From an uncultured Bacteroidaceae bacterium (GTDB lineage: Bacteria; Bacteroidota; Bacteroidia; Bacteroidales; Bacteroidaceae): a stretch of 41,927 bases of DNA. Location: contig CAKQRW010000028.1 in assembly GCA_934271655.1 (NCBI GenBank), positions 1 through 41,927 on the forward strand, written 5' to 3'. The position numbers and the translations under genes were made by a program. Shown one piece after another: positions 10,253-18,587 of the stretch; positions within the stretch are counted from its first letter, which is position 1; each line of letters starts with the position of its first letter. The notes under the pieces are model-generated. The model was not told the origin of the DNA. It did no database searches and saw only the letters and a list, made by a program, of their open reading frames with translations.

Positions 10253-10693
10253 TTATTTACCAGGGAATTCTCCTTTTACTGTGATACCCATACTTCTTGC
10301 TGTACCTGCAATCATAGACATTGCAGACTCTACTGTGAAGCAGTTGAGGTCTGGCATCTTGTCCTCTGCGATAGAGCGGATCTGATCCCATGTTACCTCA
10401 GCCACCTTCTTGCGGTTAGGCTCAGCAGAACCTTTCTTAACCTTGGCAACTTCCATGAGCTGCACTGCTGCAGGTGGAGTCTTAACAACGAAATCGTATG
10501 ACTTGTCAGCGTAATAAGTGATAACAACAGGAAGAATCTTTCCTGCCTTATCCTGAGTTCTGGCGTTGAATGCTTTGCAGAAATCCATGATGTTGATACC
10601 CTTAGAACCCAGTGCAGGTCCTACTGGAGGTGATGGATTTGCTGCACCGCCCTTAATCTGCAATTTGATTAATCCAGCAACTTCTTTAGCCAT
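10253..10693 (-). CDS. rplK: 50S ribosomal protein L11
   Basis: The protein of the GTPase-associated centre that binds 23S rRNA helices 43/44 (146 aa). The N-terminal domain has the proline-rich PSPPVGPALGSKGINIM segment (about residues 19-36), which in other bacteria is the site of thiopeptide sensitivity. The C-terminal rRNA-binding domain ends with the MSMIAGTARSMGITVKG block. It is the first ribosomal-protein gene after nusG, separated by 56 bp, with no obvious promoter in the gap. Confidence 0.98.
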   Translation of the reverse strand: MAKEVAGLIKLQIKGGAANPSPPVGPALGSKGINIMDFCKAFNARTQDKAGKILPVVITYYADKSYDFVVKTPPAAVQLMEVAKVKKGSAEPNRKKVAEVTWDQIRSIAEDKMPDLNCFTVESAMSMIAGTARSMGITVKGEFPGK

Positions 10694-10749
10694 TTTTTTA
10701 ATTCTGTATTTTAAAATTTAACGATAATAAAAGAACTGCCCGCGTAACA

Positions 10750-11370
10750 TCAAGCGAGTTCCTTTGAGACTTGTGTAAAGTTAAGCTCGAGAGGTGTGAC
10801 CCTTCCGAAAATCTTGACTGAAACCTTGAGTTTCTGTTTCTCAGCGTCAACTTCCTCGACTATACCGTCGAAACCAGTGAAAGGTCCATCATTCACCTTG
10901 ATAGACTCACCAACCAAGAAGTCAGCCTTGACAACAGTCTCCACGTCTGTGATAGAGTCATTTTCCCCAAGTCCGAGCATAGCGTTCACCTCTGCCTGAC
11001 GCACAGGCACAGGCTTGTCGCCCTCTCCGAGGAATCCGAGCACATTAGGCGTGTTTCGGAGCATATGTGTGATCTCGCCATCGAGAGCAGCCTCCACGAG
11101 AACATAACCAGGCAAGAGATTTCTCTTTGTAGGCACACGCTTATTGTTTGCGCCCACCTTGATTACGGCCTCCTGAGGGATGAGCACCTGAGCAACCCTA
11201 TCCTCGTATCCATGGTTCTTCATGTCAAGGTCTATATATTCCTTCACACGAGCCTCTTTGCCACTGATGGCCTTGAGGACATACCATCTGAGTTTAGGTT
11301 TGTCAGCAGACTTACGGCTCAAAATCTTGAGTCCTGTCTTCTCATCAATTCTGAATTCTGATTCTGCCAT
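10750..11370 (-). CDS. nusG: Transcription termination/antitermination protein NusG
   Basis: The universal RNA polymerase elongation factor (206 aa). The NGN domain, about residues 25-130, begins with LRWYVLKAISGKEARVKEY and includes LLPGYVLVEA. The C-terminal KOW domain, about 150-206, contains VNDGPFTGFDGIVEEVD. The N-terminal extension of about 25 residues (MAESEFRIDEKTGLKILS) is longer than in E. coli and common in Bacteroidota. It lies 15 bp after secE and before rplK, the usual position. Confidence 0.97.
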   Translation of the reverse strand: MAESEFRIDEKTGLKILSRKSADKPKLRWYVLKAISGKEARVKEYIDLDMKNHGYEDRVAQVLIPQEAVIKVGANNKRVPTKRNLLPGYVLVEAALDGEITHMLRNTPNVLGFLGEGDKPVPVRQAEVNAMLGLGENDSITDVETVVKADFLVGESIKVNDGPFTGFDGIVEEVDAEKQKLKVSVKIFGRVTPLELNFTQVSKELA

Positions 11371-11385
11371 ATTACTTATCCTTTA

Positions 11386-11580
11386 TTAGTTAAAGAGTGA
11401 GTATACGAGCTTCATGAGCTCCTCGAAAGCAGTATCCACGACAAAGACCAGCAGCGCGATAATGATGGAAGCAGATAATACCAGTATCGCCTGAGAGGTC
11501 AGCTCCTTGCTACTTGGCCAAGTAACCTTGTGAACAAGCTCATCGTAGGATTCTTTGCAATATGTTACAATACTATTCAT
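11386..11580 (-). CDS. secE: Preprotein translocase subunit SecE
   Basis: The small essential subunit of the SecYEG protein channel (64 aa, single membrane span). The N-terminus contains YDELVHKVTWPSSKEL, the amphipathic SecE signature. A hydrophobic helix follows (ILVLSASIIIALLVFVVD, about residues 34-51). The start is set at the ATG at 11580. A longer open frame upstream would run through the tRNA-Trp gene, so it is not real. The gene starts 16 bp after the tRNA and ends 15 bp before nusG, indicating a shared transcript. Confidence 0.95.
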   Translation of the reverse strand: MNSIVTYCKESYDELVHKVTWPSSKELTSQAILVLSASIIIALLVFVVDTAFEELMKLVYSLFN

Positions 11581-11596
11581 TTGTCCTTCTTTATAG

Positions 11597-11669
11597 CACG
11601 GGAAGAGAGGCTCGAACTCCCGACACCTGGTTTTGGAGACCAGTGCTCTGCCAACTGAGCTATTCCCGT
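11597..11669 (-). tRNA. tRNA-Trp (CCA)
   Basis: A 73-nt cloverleaf on the minus strand. The acceptor arms are ACGGGAA and TTCCCGT with a G discriminator. The D-loop region contains TAGCTCAGTTGG. The anticodon stem CTGGT/ACCAG encloses the loop CTCCAAA, giving anticodon CCA. The T-arm contains GTTCGAGCC. The 3' CCA is not encoded, as usual in this phylum. It lies between tuf and secE and must be released from the common transcript. Confidence 0.96.
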
Positions 11670-11673
11670 AGTT

Positions 11674-11704
11674 GGTGCCGGGAAGCAAAAAGCCTCCTGG
11701 CACC
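11674..11704 (-). other. Stem-loop between tuf and tRNA-Trp
   Basis: The arms GGTGCCGGGA (11674-11683) and TCCTGGCACC (11695-11704) form a 10-bp stem with one internal mismatch. There is no T run after it on the minus strand. It is therefore more likely an mRNA-stabilising or RNase-processing structure than a terminator, separating the tuf message from the tRNA in the same transcript. The role is inferred. Confidence 0.5.
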
Positions 11705-11733
11705 ATATTCTGATTTGTTGGTTTCGCCTATGA

Positions 11734-12921
11734 TTAGTCGAAGATCTCAGTGATCTGACCAGAACCTACAGTACGTCCACCCTCGCGGATAGCGAAACGA
11801 AGACCTACGTTGATAGCAACTGGGTAGATGAGCTCAACCTTGATCTCAACGTTGTCACCTGGCATTACCATCTCAATTCCTTCTGGGAGAGAGATCTCAC
11901 CTGTACAGTCCATTGTACGGAGGTAGAACTGTGGACGATAGTGATTCTTGAATGGAGTGTGACGTCCACCCTCTTCCTTCTTGAGGACGTAGATAGAAGC
12001 CTTGAAGCCCTTGTGTGGAGTGATCACACCTGGGTGTGTGATAACCATACCACGCTTAACTTCCTTCTTATCGATACCACGGAGGAGAAGACCTACGTTA
12101 TCACCAGCCTCACCTACCTCAAGGATCTTACGGAACATCTCGACACCTGTAACGACAGACTTCTTGTCCTCACCGAGACCAAGGAGCTGAACCTCGTCAC
12201 CAACCTTAACCACACCTGTCTCGATACGGCCAGTTGCGACTGTACCACGACCTGTGATAGAGAACACGTCCTCAACAGGCATAAGGAATGGCTTATCGAT
12301 GTCACGAACAGGCTCCTGAATCCATGTGTCGCAAGCGTCCATGAGCTCCATGATCTTGTCTTCCCACTCTGGAACACCATTGAGGGCACCAAGAGCTGAA
12401 CCACGGATGATTGGAGTCTCAGGCTCGAAGTCGTACTGAGCGAGGAGGTCCTGCATGTCCATCTCAACGAGCTCAAGCATTTCCTCATCGTCCACCATAT
12501 CACACTTGTTCAAGAACACAACAAGGCGTGGCACGTTCACCTGACGAGCGAGAAGGATGTGCTCACGAGTCTGAGGCATAGGACCATCAGTAGCAGCAAC
12601 CACGATGATGGCTCCGTCCATCTGAGCGGCACCAGTTACCATGTTCTTTACGTAGTCGGCGTGTCCTGGGCAGTCTACGTGTGCATAGTGACGGTTAGCT
12701 GTCTCATACTCGATGTGGGCAGTGTTGATAGTGATACCGCGCTCCTTCTCCTCAGGTGCGTTATCGATCTGGTCGAAAGACTTAGCTTCCTCACCACCGA
12801 ATCCCTTCTCGTGGAGAACCTTAGAAATTGCTGCAGTAAGAGTAGTCTTACCGTGGTCAACGTGACCGATTGTACCAATGTTTACGTGTGGTTTGGTACG
12901 TACGAAAGTTTCTTTTGCCAT
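11734..12921 (-). CDS. tuf: Translation elongation factor EF-Tu
   Basis: The GTPase that brings aminoacyl-tRNA to the ribosome (395 aa). The G1 motif GHVDHGKT is at about residues 19-26, the DCPGH G3 motif near 80, and NKCD (G4) near 135. Domains 2 and 3 follow, including RGTVATGRIETG and the C-terminal REGGRTVGSGQIT. The length is standard. It lies between tRNA-Thr and tRNA-Trp, the tufB-type context known from enteric bacteria, and no promoter is visible between tRNA-Thr and tuf. Confidence 0.99.
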   Translation of the reverse strand: MAKETFVRTKPHVNIGTIGHVDHGKTTLTAAISKVLHEKGFGGEEAKSFDQIDNAPEEKERGITINTAHIEYETANRHYAHVDCPGHADYVKNMVTGAAQMDGAIIVVAATDGPMPQTREHILLARQVNVPRLVVFLNKCDMVDDEEMLELVEMDMQDLLAQYDFEPETPIIRGSALGALNGVPEWEDKIMELMDACDTWIQEPVRDIDKPFLMPVEDVFSITGRGTVATGRIETGVVKVGDEVQLLGLGEDKKSVVTGVEMFRKILEVGEAGDNVGLLLRGIDKKEVKRGMVITHPGVITPHKGFKASIYVLKKEEGGRHTPFKNHYRPQFYLRTMDCTGEISLPEGIEMVMPGDNVEIKVELIYPVAINVGLRFAIREGGRTVGSGQITEIFD

Positions 12922-12976
12922 AGCTAAAAAATATTCTTTAGAGTTACTAATGTTTCTGTTTCCCTGTTGCGAAGAG

Positions 12977-13048
<72 letters not shown>

Positions 13049-13275
13049 AAATTGCAGTATGGGCATTGTAGTGCCGTTCTCTGCTTCTCTTCTTTTTATA
13101 TTGTATACAAACATGCTCACACACAATCTGTATCTGTGTCTACAAGCACATTTGTCATTTGCACACTTATCCAGCCCCCTTCCACAGCAAGAAACAGCAT
13201 GTCATTTCTCCTCCGTGGTTGAGCGTTAGAGGCTTACAAATCCGTCAGCATGGACTTGTCCGTGCGAAACGGGTG

Positions 13276-13306
13276 CAAATTTAGGCATTATTTTTCAAAT
13301 GCGAAA
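13276..13306 (-). promoter_or_regulatory. Promoter of the tRNA-Thr/tuf/secE operon
   Basis: On the minus strand a TAAATTTG -7 box (13283-13276) followed by C matches the Bacteroidota consensus exactly. An imperfect -33 box of the TTTC/TTTCG type lies around 13306-13302, about 19 bp away. Transcription would begin near 13269 and reach tRNA-Thr after about 220 nt. No other promoter-like site is seen before rpoB, so it may drive a very long transcript. The gap from 13049 to 13275 shows no gene. Confidence 0.65.
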
Positions 13307-13324
13307 TATTTTCCAGACTTTTTT

Positions 13325-13624
13325 TTAAATATTAGCCTGTTTTTCTTTATATTTGCCCAGCTGCTTGTCTATTGCAGCCAAAGACTCTACTACTGCTTCT
13401 TCAAATGTGTCGCAAATCTTGTCGGCATACAGCTCTGTTCCTGGCAGTGTTGCAGTGATGCAAGCCTGCTTGTTGAGAGCGGTTTCCGGCTTCACGACCT
13501 TCAGTGACACCTCCACCTTCTTTATATCGTTGCAATGCTTATCCAGCTTACTTACTTTCTTCTGAATGAAATCCTGCAACTTTTCTGTTGCGTCGAACTT
13601 GATTGCCTTGATGTTTACATCCAT
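13325..13624 (-). CDS. hpf: Ribosome hibernation promoting factor, short form
   Basis: A small HPF/RaiA-family protein (99 aa). Members bind the decoding centre of idle 30S subunits and help inactivate ribosomes in stationary phase. The N-terminus MDVNIKAIKFDATEKLQDFIQ and the beta-alpha-beta-beta-beta-alpha pattern with the EVSLKVV and ACITATLPG strands fit the family. There is no C-terminal dimerisation domain, so it is the short type. It starts 34 bp after the recombinase gene and is followed by the tuf operon promoter. Confidence 0.88.
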   Translation of the reverse strand: MDVNIKAIKFDATEKLQDFIQKKVSKLDKHCNDIKKVEVSLKVVKPETALNKQACITATLPGTELYADKICDTFEEAVVESLAAIDKQLGKYKEKQANI

Positions 13625-13658
13625 AAGTCACTTAAATTTTAAGGTTGAACATTTTTAG

Positions 13659-14552
13659 TCATTTGCGCGGATGCGCATTCTTGTACTCGCTCTTCAGCTC
13701 CTCAAACGACACATGCGTGTAAATCTCCGTAGTGGCTACGCTCTCATGCCCTAACAGCTTCTGTATGGAAGTGAGGTCAGCCTTGTTGTTCAGCATAGCT
13801 GTGGCGAAAGAATGCCTCAGCACGTGCGGGCTGCGCTTCTTGATGGTTGTCACCTTCGAGAGATTTGTCTTCACTATACGTGCGACTTGCGCCGCTGTAA
13901 GAGCATTTCCCTTATCGGTCACGAAGAACTTGCTGAAGGACCTCTCACCGCATTGCTGCGCGCGAAGCCCGAGATAGAGTTTTACCTCGTCCTTCAGTTC
14001 GTCGCCAAAAGGCACTATGCGCTGTTTGTTGCGCTTGCCTATGACCTTCACCTGCATGGCAGCGAGGTCAACATCAGCATCTTCCATGCCTATCAGCTCT
14101 GCACATCTGATTCCCGTCTCGTAGAACATCATAAGGACCAGCCGGTCTCTCACCCCATTGAACGAGCGGTCTTCCTCCATCATGTCCAGCAGCCTATCCA
14201 TTTCCGTCTCCCTCACGAACGAAGGCAACGGCCTTGTATGCTTAGGCACTGTCACTTTTTCCATCGGGTTGGCCTTCACCAGCTTCACCATTCTAAGGTA
14301 GCGGTAGAAGGAGCGCAACGCGCTCATCTTGCGCGCGACCGATGCGGGCGACAATTTTTGTTCGTCGAACAAATATATAATCCATTCCCTCACATCGTCT
14401 GCTTTCACTTCCTCCCAGCCTTTCTCTATGCCTAAGCCATCAAGGTACTTGCGGAACTCCGCTATATCGCGCCCATAGACTTCGACCGTGGCTGGAGAGT
14501 CGTTACGCTCTGCCCTCAGGTAGTCGAGGAACAAATCAGTCCATGCTTTCAT
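13659..14552 (-). CDS. xerC: Tyrosine recombinase, XerC type
   Basis: A site-specific recombinase (297 aa) of the Xer group, which resolves chromosome dimers at dif. The N-terminal SAM-like core-binding domain covers about residues 1-95. In the catalytic domain all six active-site residues are visible: R149 (TGIRCAEL), K173 (IGKRNK), H243 and R246 (HVLRHSF), H269 (LLGHES) and nucleophile Y278 (EIYTHV). It lies between rpsU and hpf in a core-gene context, with no att sites or other mobile genes nearby. This supports a housekeeping Xer enzyme rather than an element integrase. Whether it is XerC or XerD cannot be settled by eye. Confidence 0.9.
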   Translation of the reverse strand: MKAWTDLFLDYLRAERNDSPATVEVYGRDIAEFRKYLDGLGIEKGWEEVKADDVREWIIYLFDEQKLSPASVARKMSALRSFYRYLRMVKLVKANPMEKVTVPKHTRPLPSFVRETEMDRLLDMMEEDRSFNGVRDRLVLMMFYETGIRCAELIGMEDADVDLAAMQVKVIGKRNKQRIVPFGDELKDEVKLYLGLRAQQCGERSFSKFFVTDKGNALTAAQVARIVKTNLSKVTTIKKRSPHVLRHSFATAMLNNKADLTSIQKLLGHESVATTEIYTHVSFEELKSEYKNAHPRK

Positions 14553-14678
14553 GACCTTATCGTTTTTCTGCGACTAATTTAGGATGTTTTAGTCAAACGA
14601 CAAAATATTTCGACTGAAAACTTTGTTTTTTCTTGAAAAATCCGCCTTGACTAGCGGTTTTTGCACCGTTTGCCGAGA

Positions 14679-14870
14679 TTACTCCTCCTCAAGGTGGAGC
14701 TTGTTCACGTAAACAGCGTGCTGCATCTTGATGCGCTTAACAACAGATGGCTTGTCATACTGCTTGCGGTTACGAACCTCCTTAATAACGCCAGTCTTCT
14801 CGGCTTTTCTCTTGAACTTCTTGAGAGCTCTCTCAATGTTCTCACCTTCTTTTACAGGAACGATGATCAT
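14679..14870 (-). CDS. rpsU: 30S ribosomal protein S21
   Basis: A small basic protein of the 30S subunit (63 aa) that lies next to the anti-Shine-Dalgarno end of 16S rRNA. MIIVPVKEGENIERALKKFKRK and the RNRKQYDKPS segment are characteristic. No Shine-Dalgarno motif is seen before the ATG; the upstream minus-strand sequence is A-rich. A well-formed promoter lies about 140 bp upstream. The 126-bp gap to xerC has no clear terminator, so read-through into xerC and hpf is possible. Confidence 0.96.
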   Translation of the reverse strand: MIIVPVKEGENIERALKKFKRKAEKTGVIKEVRNRKQYDKPSVVKRIKMQHAVYVNKLHLEEE

Positions 14871-15007
14871 TTCAGTTTTTTGTTTTTGAAAGTTTATAAA
14901 AGTGTTACATTACATTTGTGCGGCGCCAACATGCGCTCTTTCAGGCATCAACGTCCCTAAGACACGCGGCCAGCACCATTGTAGGCCATGTCAGACCTAA
15001 CGAGGTG

Positions 15008-15038
15008 CAAAATTACTGCAAAATAATTAAACCACAAA
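15008..15038 (-). promoter_or_regulatory. Promoter of rpsU
   Basis: A near-ideal Bacteroidota promoter on the minus strand: -33 TTTG (15038-15035), a 19-bp spacer and -7 TAATTTTG (15015-15008) followed by C. Transcription would start near 15001, giving a leader of about 130 nt before rpsU. The rest of the 14871-15428 gap holds only this promoter and the opposite-facing one upstream of the Smr gene; I see no gene in it. Confidence 0.75.
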
Positions 15039-15204
15039 ACTTTAGCCTTACTTTTTGCTTTTTTTTTCGCATTAGTCAGTTTTTTGGCGCTCCTATTACC
15101 TCAAAATGCGTTTCCATGTCGGCAAAACATACGTTTTTAGTCTTTTGAAATGGCTTACAACACAAAAAAGCCTGCACTTACCCACATATTAGAAAGATTT
15201 TGCC

Positions 15205-15212
15205 TATATTTG
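15205..15212 (+). promoter_or_regulatory. Promoter -7 box for the Smr-domain gene
   Basis: TATATTTG followed by C is an exact match to TAnnTTTG on the plus strand. A clear TTTG -33 box is not visible at the expected spacing. Transcription would start near 15220 and reach the next gene after about 210 nt. Confidence 0.55.
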
Positions 15213-15428
15213 CACAAGAAACATGTCGTGAGCGCAGATGCCATAAGGTCGCGCAAACGGCAGTCCACATAATTATATATATAGGCAACTAAGGTCCTTT
15301 ATACAGAGACAGCACACATGCCACAATGCTGCAAGTTTTATCCAAGACAGTATGGCAATGCTGGCAGCAGCAAGAGCATGCTCTCATAACGGACATTTGC
15401 CATACGCACTAAAAAAGCGAGAAACACT

Positions 15429-16175
15429 ATGGAAATAGGAGATACAGTAAGATTCCTCAGCGATGTTGGCGGAGGCAAAGTGACCGGATTCCGTCAGGGC
15501 GGACTTGTAGTGGTGGAAGATGAGGATGGGTTTGAGATGCCAGTGCCAGTCGATGAGGTGGTGGTTGTGGAGACCGACTCCCTTAACATCAAGAAGAAAC
15601 AGAGTGCCGCGCCAACAGCAGAGCGCCAGCATCACTCGCCATCGGCCACAGAGCGCAAGCAGCACACAGAGCAGAAGGCAGCAGAGAGCATGGACGGCAA
15701 GGCCTATCTGCGTTCCAAGGCCGCTTCCATGACTGAAGACAGCGAGACAGACGAGAACCTTGAGGCCCGAGTGGTGCGCCTTGAGATGACCATACGCCAG
15801 CTTGAGATGCGCCTCGCACGCCTGGAAGACGCAAAGGCTGCGAAAGAAAAGGCGAAGGTGATGGCAAAGCAGGCGCGCCGCAAGGAAAAGGACGAGCCGC
15901 TGGAAGTGGACCTTCACGCCAGCGAGATACTGGAGACCACAGCTGGCATGAGCGCAGCGCACATCAAGGAGTATCAACTGGAAGTGTTCAACCGCATTAT
16001 GCAGGAGCACCTTGGTGACAAAGGACGCAAGATTGTGTTCATACACGGCAAAGGCGATGGAGTGCTGCGCAAAGCAGTAATCGACGAGTTGAAATACCGT
16101 TACAAATCGTGCGACTACCAAGACGCTTCCTTCCAGCAGTATGGTTTCGGAGCCACAATGGTCACCATACACTGA
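15429..16175 (+). CDS. DUF2027/Smr-domain protein
   Basis: A protein of 248 aa with three parts. Residues 1-50 form a small beta-rich DUF2027-like domain (MEIGDTVRFLSDVGGGKVTG). Residues 55-155 are a charged, Gln/Ala/Lys-rich linker with a coiled coil at about 105-155. Residues 158-248 are a C-terminal Smr domain with VDLH (160-163) and HGKGDGVLR (206-214). Smr domains are related to the C-terminus of MutS2 and many are endonucleases, some acting on stalled ribosomes. DUF2027-Smr proteins are common in Bacteroidota but their role is unknown. The linker seems shorter than in many relatives I recall. A nuclease role is inferred. Confidence 0.85.
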   Translation: MEIGDTVRFLSDVGGGKVTGFRQGGLVVVEDEDGFEMPVPVDEVVVVETDSLNIKKKQSAAPTAERQHHSPSATERKQHTEQKAAESMDGKAYLRSKAASMTEDSETDENLEARVVRLEMTIRQLEMRLARLEDAKAAKEKAKVMAKQARRKEKDEPLEVDLHASEILETTAGMSAAHIKEYQLEVFNRIMQEHLGDKGRKIVFIHGKGDGVLRKAVIDELKYRYKSCDYQDASFQQYGFGATMVTIH

Positions 16176-16336
16176 ATCAAGCACTTCCCATCAATGAGTG
16201 ACTGAGCCTGCACACACAAAGGGAATAGCGTTACTACAAGCAGAAGTGGCATAAGGGAAGTCTCCCATGGCAACTTAGCCATGGCACAGAAATCCAATAC
16301 GTAGCGACACGAGTGTCCCTATGTCCATGAGGTACG

Positions 16337-16427
16337 GTCAACAACTCTTAGCCCCATACACTTGAAGAAGAAGGAGGAACGTGAAGTGACAAATAAACCC
16401 TGTCAACAATTCTTAACCCCATAGACT
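16337..16427 (+). repeat. Pair of 26-bp direct repeats in the rhaM leader
   Basis: Copies at 16337-16362 and 16402-16427 agree at 23 of 26 positions, with starts 65 bp apart. The second copy ends exactly at the rhaM start codon, so the ribosome-loading region has a second, untranslated copy upstream. The rest of the 16176-16427 gap has one small hairpin (CCATGGC arms at 16265-16271 and 16278-16284) with no T run, and no gene. Confidence 0.8.
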
Positions 16428-16742
16428 ATGAAAAGAGAAGCATTCAAGATGTACCTAAAGCCAGGCTGCAAGGAGGAATACAAGCGCCGCCATGCCAATC
16501 TATTCCCCGAACTCAAGGCGCTGCTCAGTGAGAGCGGCGTGCGCAACTACAGCATCTACCTTGACGAAGACACCAACACCCTGTTTGCCTACCAGGAGCT
16601 GGAGGGCAACGGAGGCAGCCAAGACCTTGGCGGCACGGACATCTGCCAGAAGTGGTGGGCCTATATGGCCGACATCATGGAGACCAATCCCGACAACAGC
16701 CCGATATCCATCCCCCTGCCAGAGATGTTCCACATGGACTGA
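16428..16742 (+). CDS. rhaM: L-rhamnose mutarotase
   Basis: Interconverts the alpha and beta anomers of L-rhamnose (104 aa, the same length as the E. coli enzyme). The active-site residues known from E. coli RhaM fall at identical positions: H22 (RRHANLFPEL), Y41 (RNYSIYLD) and W76 in the CQKWWAYM motif. The TNPDNSPIS segment near the C-terminus is also conserved. No other rhamnose genes are in the window, so it is solitary here. The start is the ATG directly after the second leader repeat; no Shine-Dalgarno site is apparent. Confidence 0.93.
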   Translation: MKREAFKMYLKPGCKEEYKRRHANLFPELKALLSESGVRNYSIYLDEDTNTLFAYQELEGNGGSQDLGGTDICQKWWAYMADIMETNPDNSPISIPLPEMFHMD

Positions 16743-16773
16743 CAGCCTGTTCCACTTCCCCATTTCACCACAA

Positions 16774-16861
16774 CCCCACCTACCATCATAACGTAAAAAA
16801 GTATGTAGAGGCTGCGCCATTCTCCATGGACAGTCGCACAGCCCCACCTACCATCATAACG
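16774..16861 (+). repeat. Pair of identical 20-bp direct repeats between rhaM and the acyl-CoA synthetase
   Basis: CCCCACCTACCATCATAACG occurs at 16774-16793 and again at 16842-16861, 68 bp apart, each followed by a pyrimidine and a run of five or six A. The DNA between the copies is not itself duplicated. The second copy lies about 50 bp before the next start codon, so a regulatory role is possible but unproven. Confidence 0.85.
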
Positions 16862-16914
16862 CAAAAAGGCGCTTACAGCAAACCTTAGCGCCAGCAAATA
16901 AAAACAACTGAACT

Positions 16915-18540
16915 TTGAGAAAACCACACACAAGAAAATTCGATCCCAAAGACACTTCGGTGACCAGCATGATGGAAAAAGCCATCATAGCCAATTGGGA
17001 CCAACCCGCCTACACCAACTACGGGACAGACCTCACCTACACCTACGGCGATGTGGCCAAGATGATAGCACGCCTGCACGACCTGTTCCGTTCCTTGGAC
17101 ATAGAGCCGGGCAGCAAGATCGCCCTGTGCGATAAGAACAGCGCCCACTGGGCCATAGCATTCCTCGCAGCCTTCAGCTACGGGGCTGTAGTGGTGCCCA
17201 TACTCTCAGAGTTCAGCATAGACCAGATACAGAACATCTGCATCCATTCCGACTCAAGCCTAATCATCTGCGGCCGACGCTACTCCGCTGGCCTACAGGG
17301 GCGTGTGCTCCATATGGACGACTTCACCATGCGCGACGACTCTCTCTCCATCGACATGTCTGCCCACTCTGCCATGCAGCCCGGCGACGTGTCCTATTTC
17401 CGAGAGATCCCAGAAGACCTGGCTGTCATCAGCTACACCAGCGGCTCTACCGGCCGCAGCAAGGGAGTGATGCTTCCATACCGTTCGATATGGTCAAACG
17501 CCCACTTCGCGGATGAGTTGCTCGACATCAACCCTGGCGACAACACGTTTGCCCTGCTGCCGCTGGCACACATGTATGGTTTCTCATTCGACTTCATGGC
17601 TGAGTTCCTGCTTGGCTGCCACGTGCACTTCCTCACCAAGACACCCTCGCCACACATCGTCACGGCCGCCTTCTCACGCATCAAGCCCGTCATAGTGGTT
17701 GTGGTGCCACTCATCATCGAGAAGATAGTCCGCGGCATCATCTTCCCCATCATGCGCACACCGCACATGCGGGCACTCACATCCATCCCGATGCTCCGCC
17801 AGGTGGTCTATCGGCTGGTACGCGACAAACTGCGCAAGGCCCTCGGTGGCAACCTCTACGAGACTGTCATAGGTGGAGCCGCACTCAGCCGCGATGTAGA
17901 AGACTTCCTGAGCCTCATCAAGTTTCCGTATACCGTAGGCTACGGCATGACCGAATGCGGGCCGCTCATCGGCTACGACGACTGGGCCACATTCAAGAAG
18001 GGTTCATGCGGCAAGGCAGCCCCTCGCATGGAAGTGAAGGTACTGTCGCCCGATCCTGAGCACGTGCCTGGAGAGATTGTGACACGCGGCATGAACCTCA
18101 TGCTGGGCTACTACAAGAATGAGTCTGAGACACTTCTCGCCATCGACGACGAGGGATGGCTGCACACAGGCGACCTTGGCGTGATAGACAGCGACGGCTA
18201 CATCTACATCCGCGGACGCAAAAAGAACATGCTTCTTGGCTCAAACGGGCAGAACATCTATCCAGAAGAGATAGAGGACACTATCATGGCGCACACCATC
18301 TTTGAGGAAACCGTGGTGGTGCAGAGAGGGCAGAAGCTTGTGGCTCTCGTCTATGTGAGCGACCCTGCGCTACAGCATCACGGACTCTCGCGTGAATACT
18401 TGCTGGAGAATCTCGCCACATACAAGCGACAGATCAACTCACTCCTGCCTGCCTACGCAGCCATCTCTGCCATTGAGGTGCGAGACCAGGAGTTTGAGAA
18501 GACGCCGAAGCGCAATATCAAGAGGTTCTTGTATAGTTAA
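16915..18540 (+). CDS. AMP-forming acyl-CoA synthetase (long-chain fatty acid-CoA ligase-like)
   Basis: An adenylate-forming enzyme (541 aa from a TTG start) that would activate a fatty acid or other carboxylate with ATP and load it onto CoA or a carrier. The P-loop-like motif YTSGSTGRSKGVML is at about residues 173-186, GYGMTECGPL at about 342-351, the HTGDLG hinge region near 415, and GRKKNMLLGSNGQNIYPEEIE near 434. The C-terminal TPKRNIKR carries the expected catalytic lysine. A stop codon lies two codons upstream of the TTG at 16915, so the only other starts are the ATGs at 16969 and 16972. Family alignment near MEKAIIANWDQPA suggests a short N-terminal extension, which favours TTG. The exact substrate is unknown. 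Confidence 0.88.
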   Translation: MRKPHTRKFDPKDTSVTSMMEKAIIANWDQPAYTNYGTDLTYTYGDVAKMIARLHDLFRSLDIEPGSKIALCDKNSAHWAIAFLAAFSYGAVVVPILSEFSIDQIQNICIHSDSSLIICGRRYSAGLQGRVLHMDDFTMRDDSLSIDMSAHSAMQPGDVSYFREIPEDLAVISYTSGSTGRSKGVMLPYRSIWSNAHFADELLDINPGDNTFALLPLAHMYGFSFDFMAEFLLGCHVHFLTKTPSPHIVTAAFSRIKPVIVVVVPLIIEKIVRGIIFPIMRTPHMRALTSIPMLRQVVYRLVRDKLRKALGGNLYETVIGGAALSRDVEDFLSLIKFPYTVGYGMTECGPLIGYDDWATFKKGSCGKAAPRMEVKVLSPDPEHVPGEIVTRGMNLMLGYYKNESETLLAIDDEGWLHTGDLGVIDSDGYIYIRGRKKNMLLGSNGQNIYPEEIEDTIMAHTIFEETVVVQRGQKLVALVYVSDPALQHHGLSREYLLENLATYKRQINSLLPAYAAISAIEVRDQEFEKTPKRNIKRFLYS

Positions 18541-18587
18541 CACCCACATTGTGCTGCAACTTATTTTGCCCGTGCCTGGTCATGAGC

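Noticed and set aside
11581..11706. Extended N-terminus of SecE
   Set aside because: The extra residues would be encoded by the tRNA-Trp gene; the ATG at 11580 gives a normal 64-residue SecE.
13659..14552. Integrase of a mobile element
   Set aside because: The gene is flanked by rpsU and hpf with no att repeats, tRNA-end duplication or other element genes, so a housekeeping Xer enzyme is more likely.
15384..16184. Long minus-strand open frame opposite the Smr-domain gene
   Set aside because: The plus-strand frame has clear Smr motifs and a promoter; the opposite frame resembles no family and is a by-product of codon bias.
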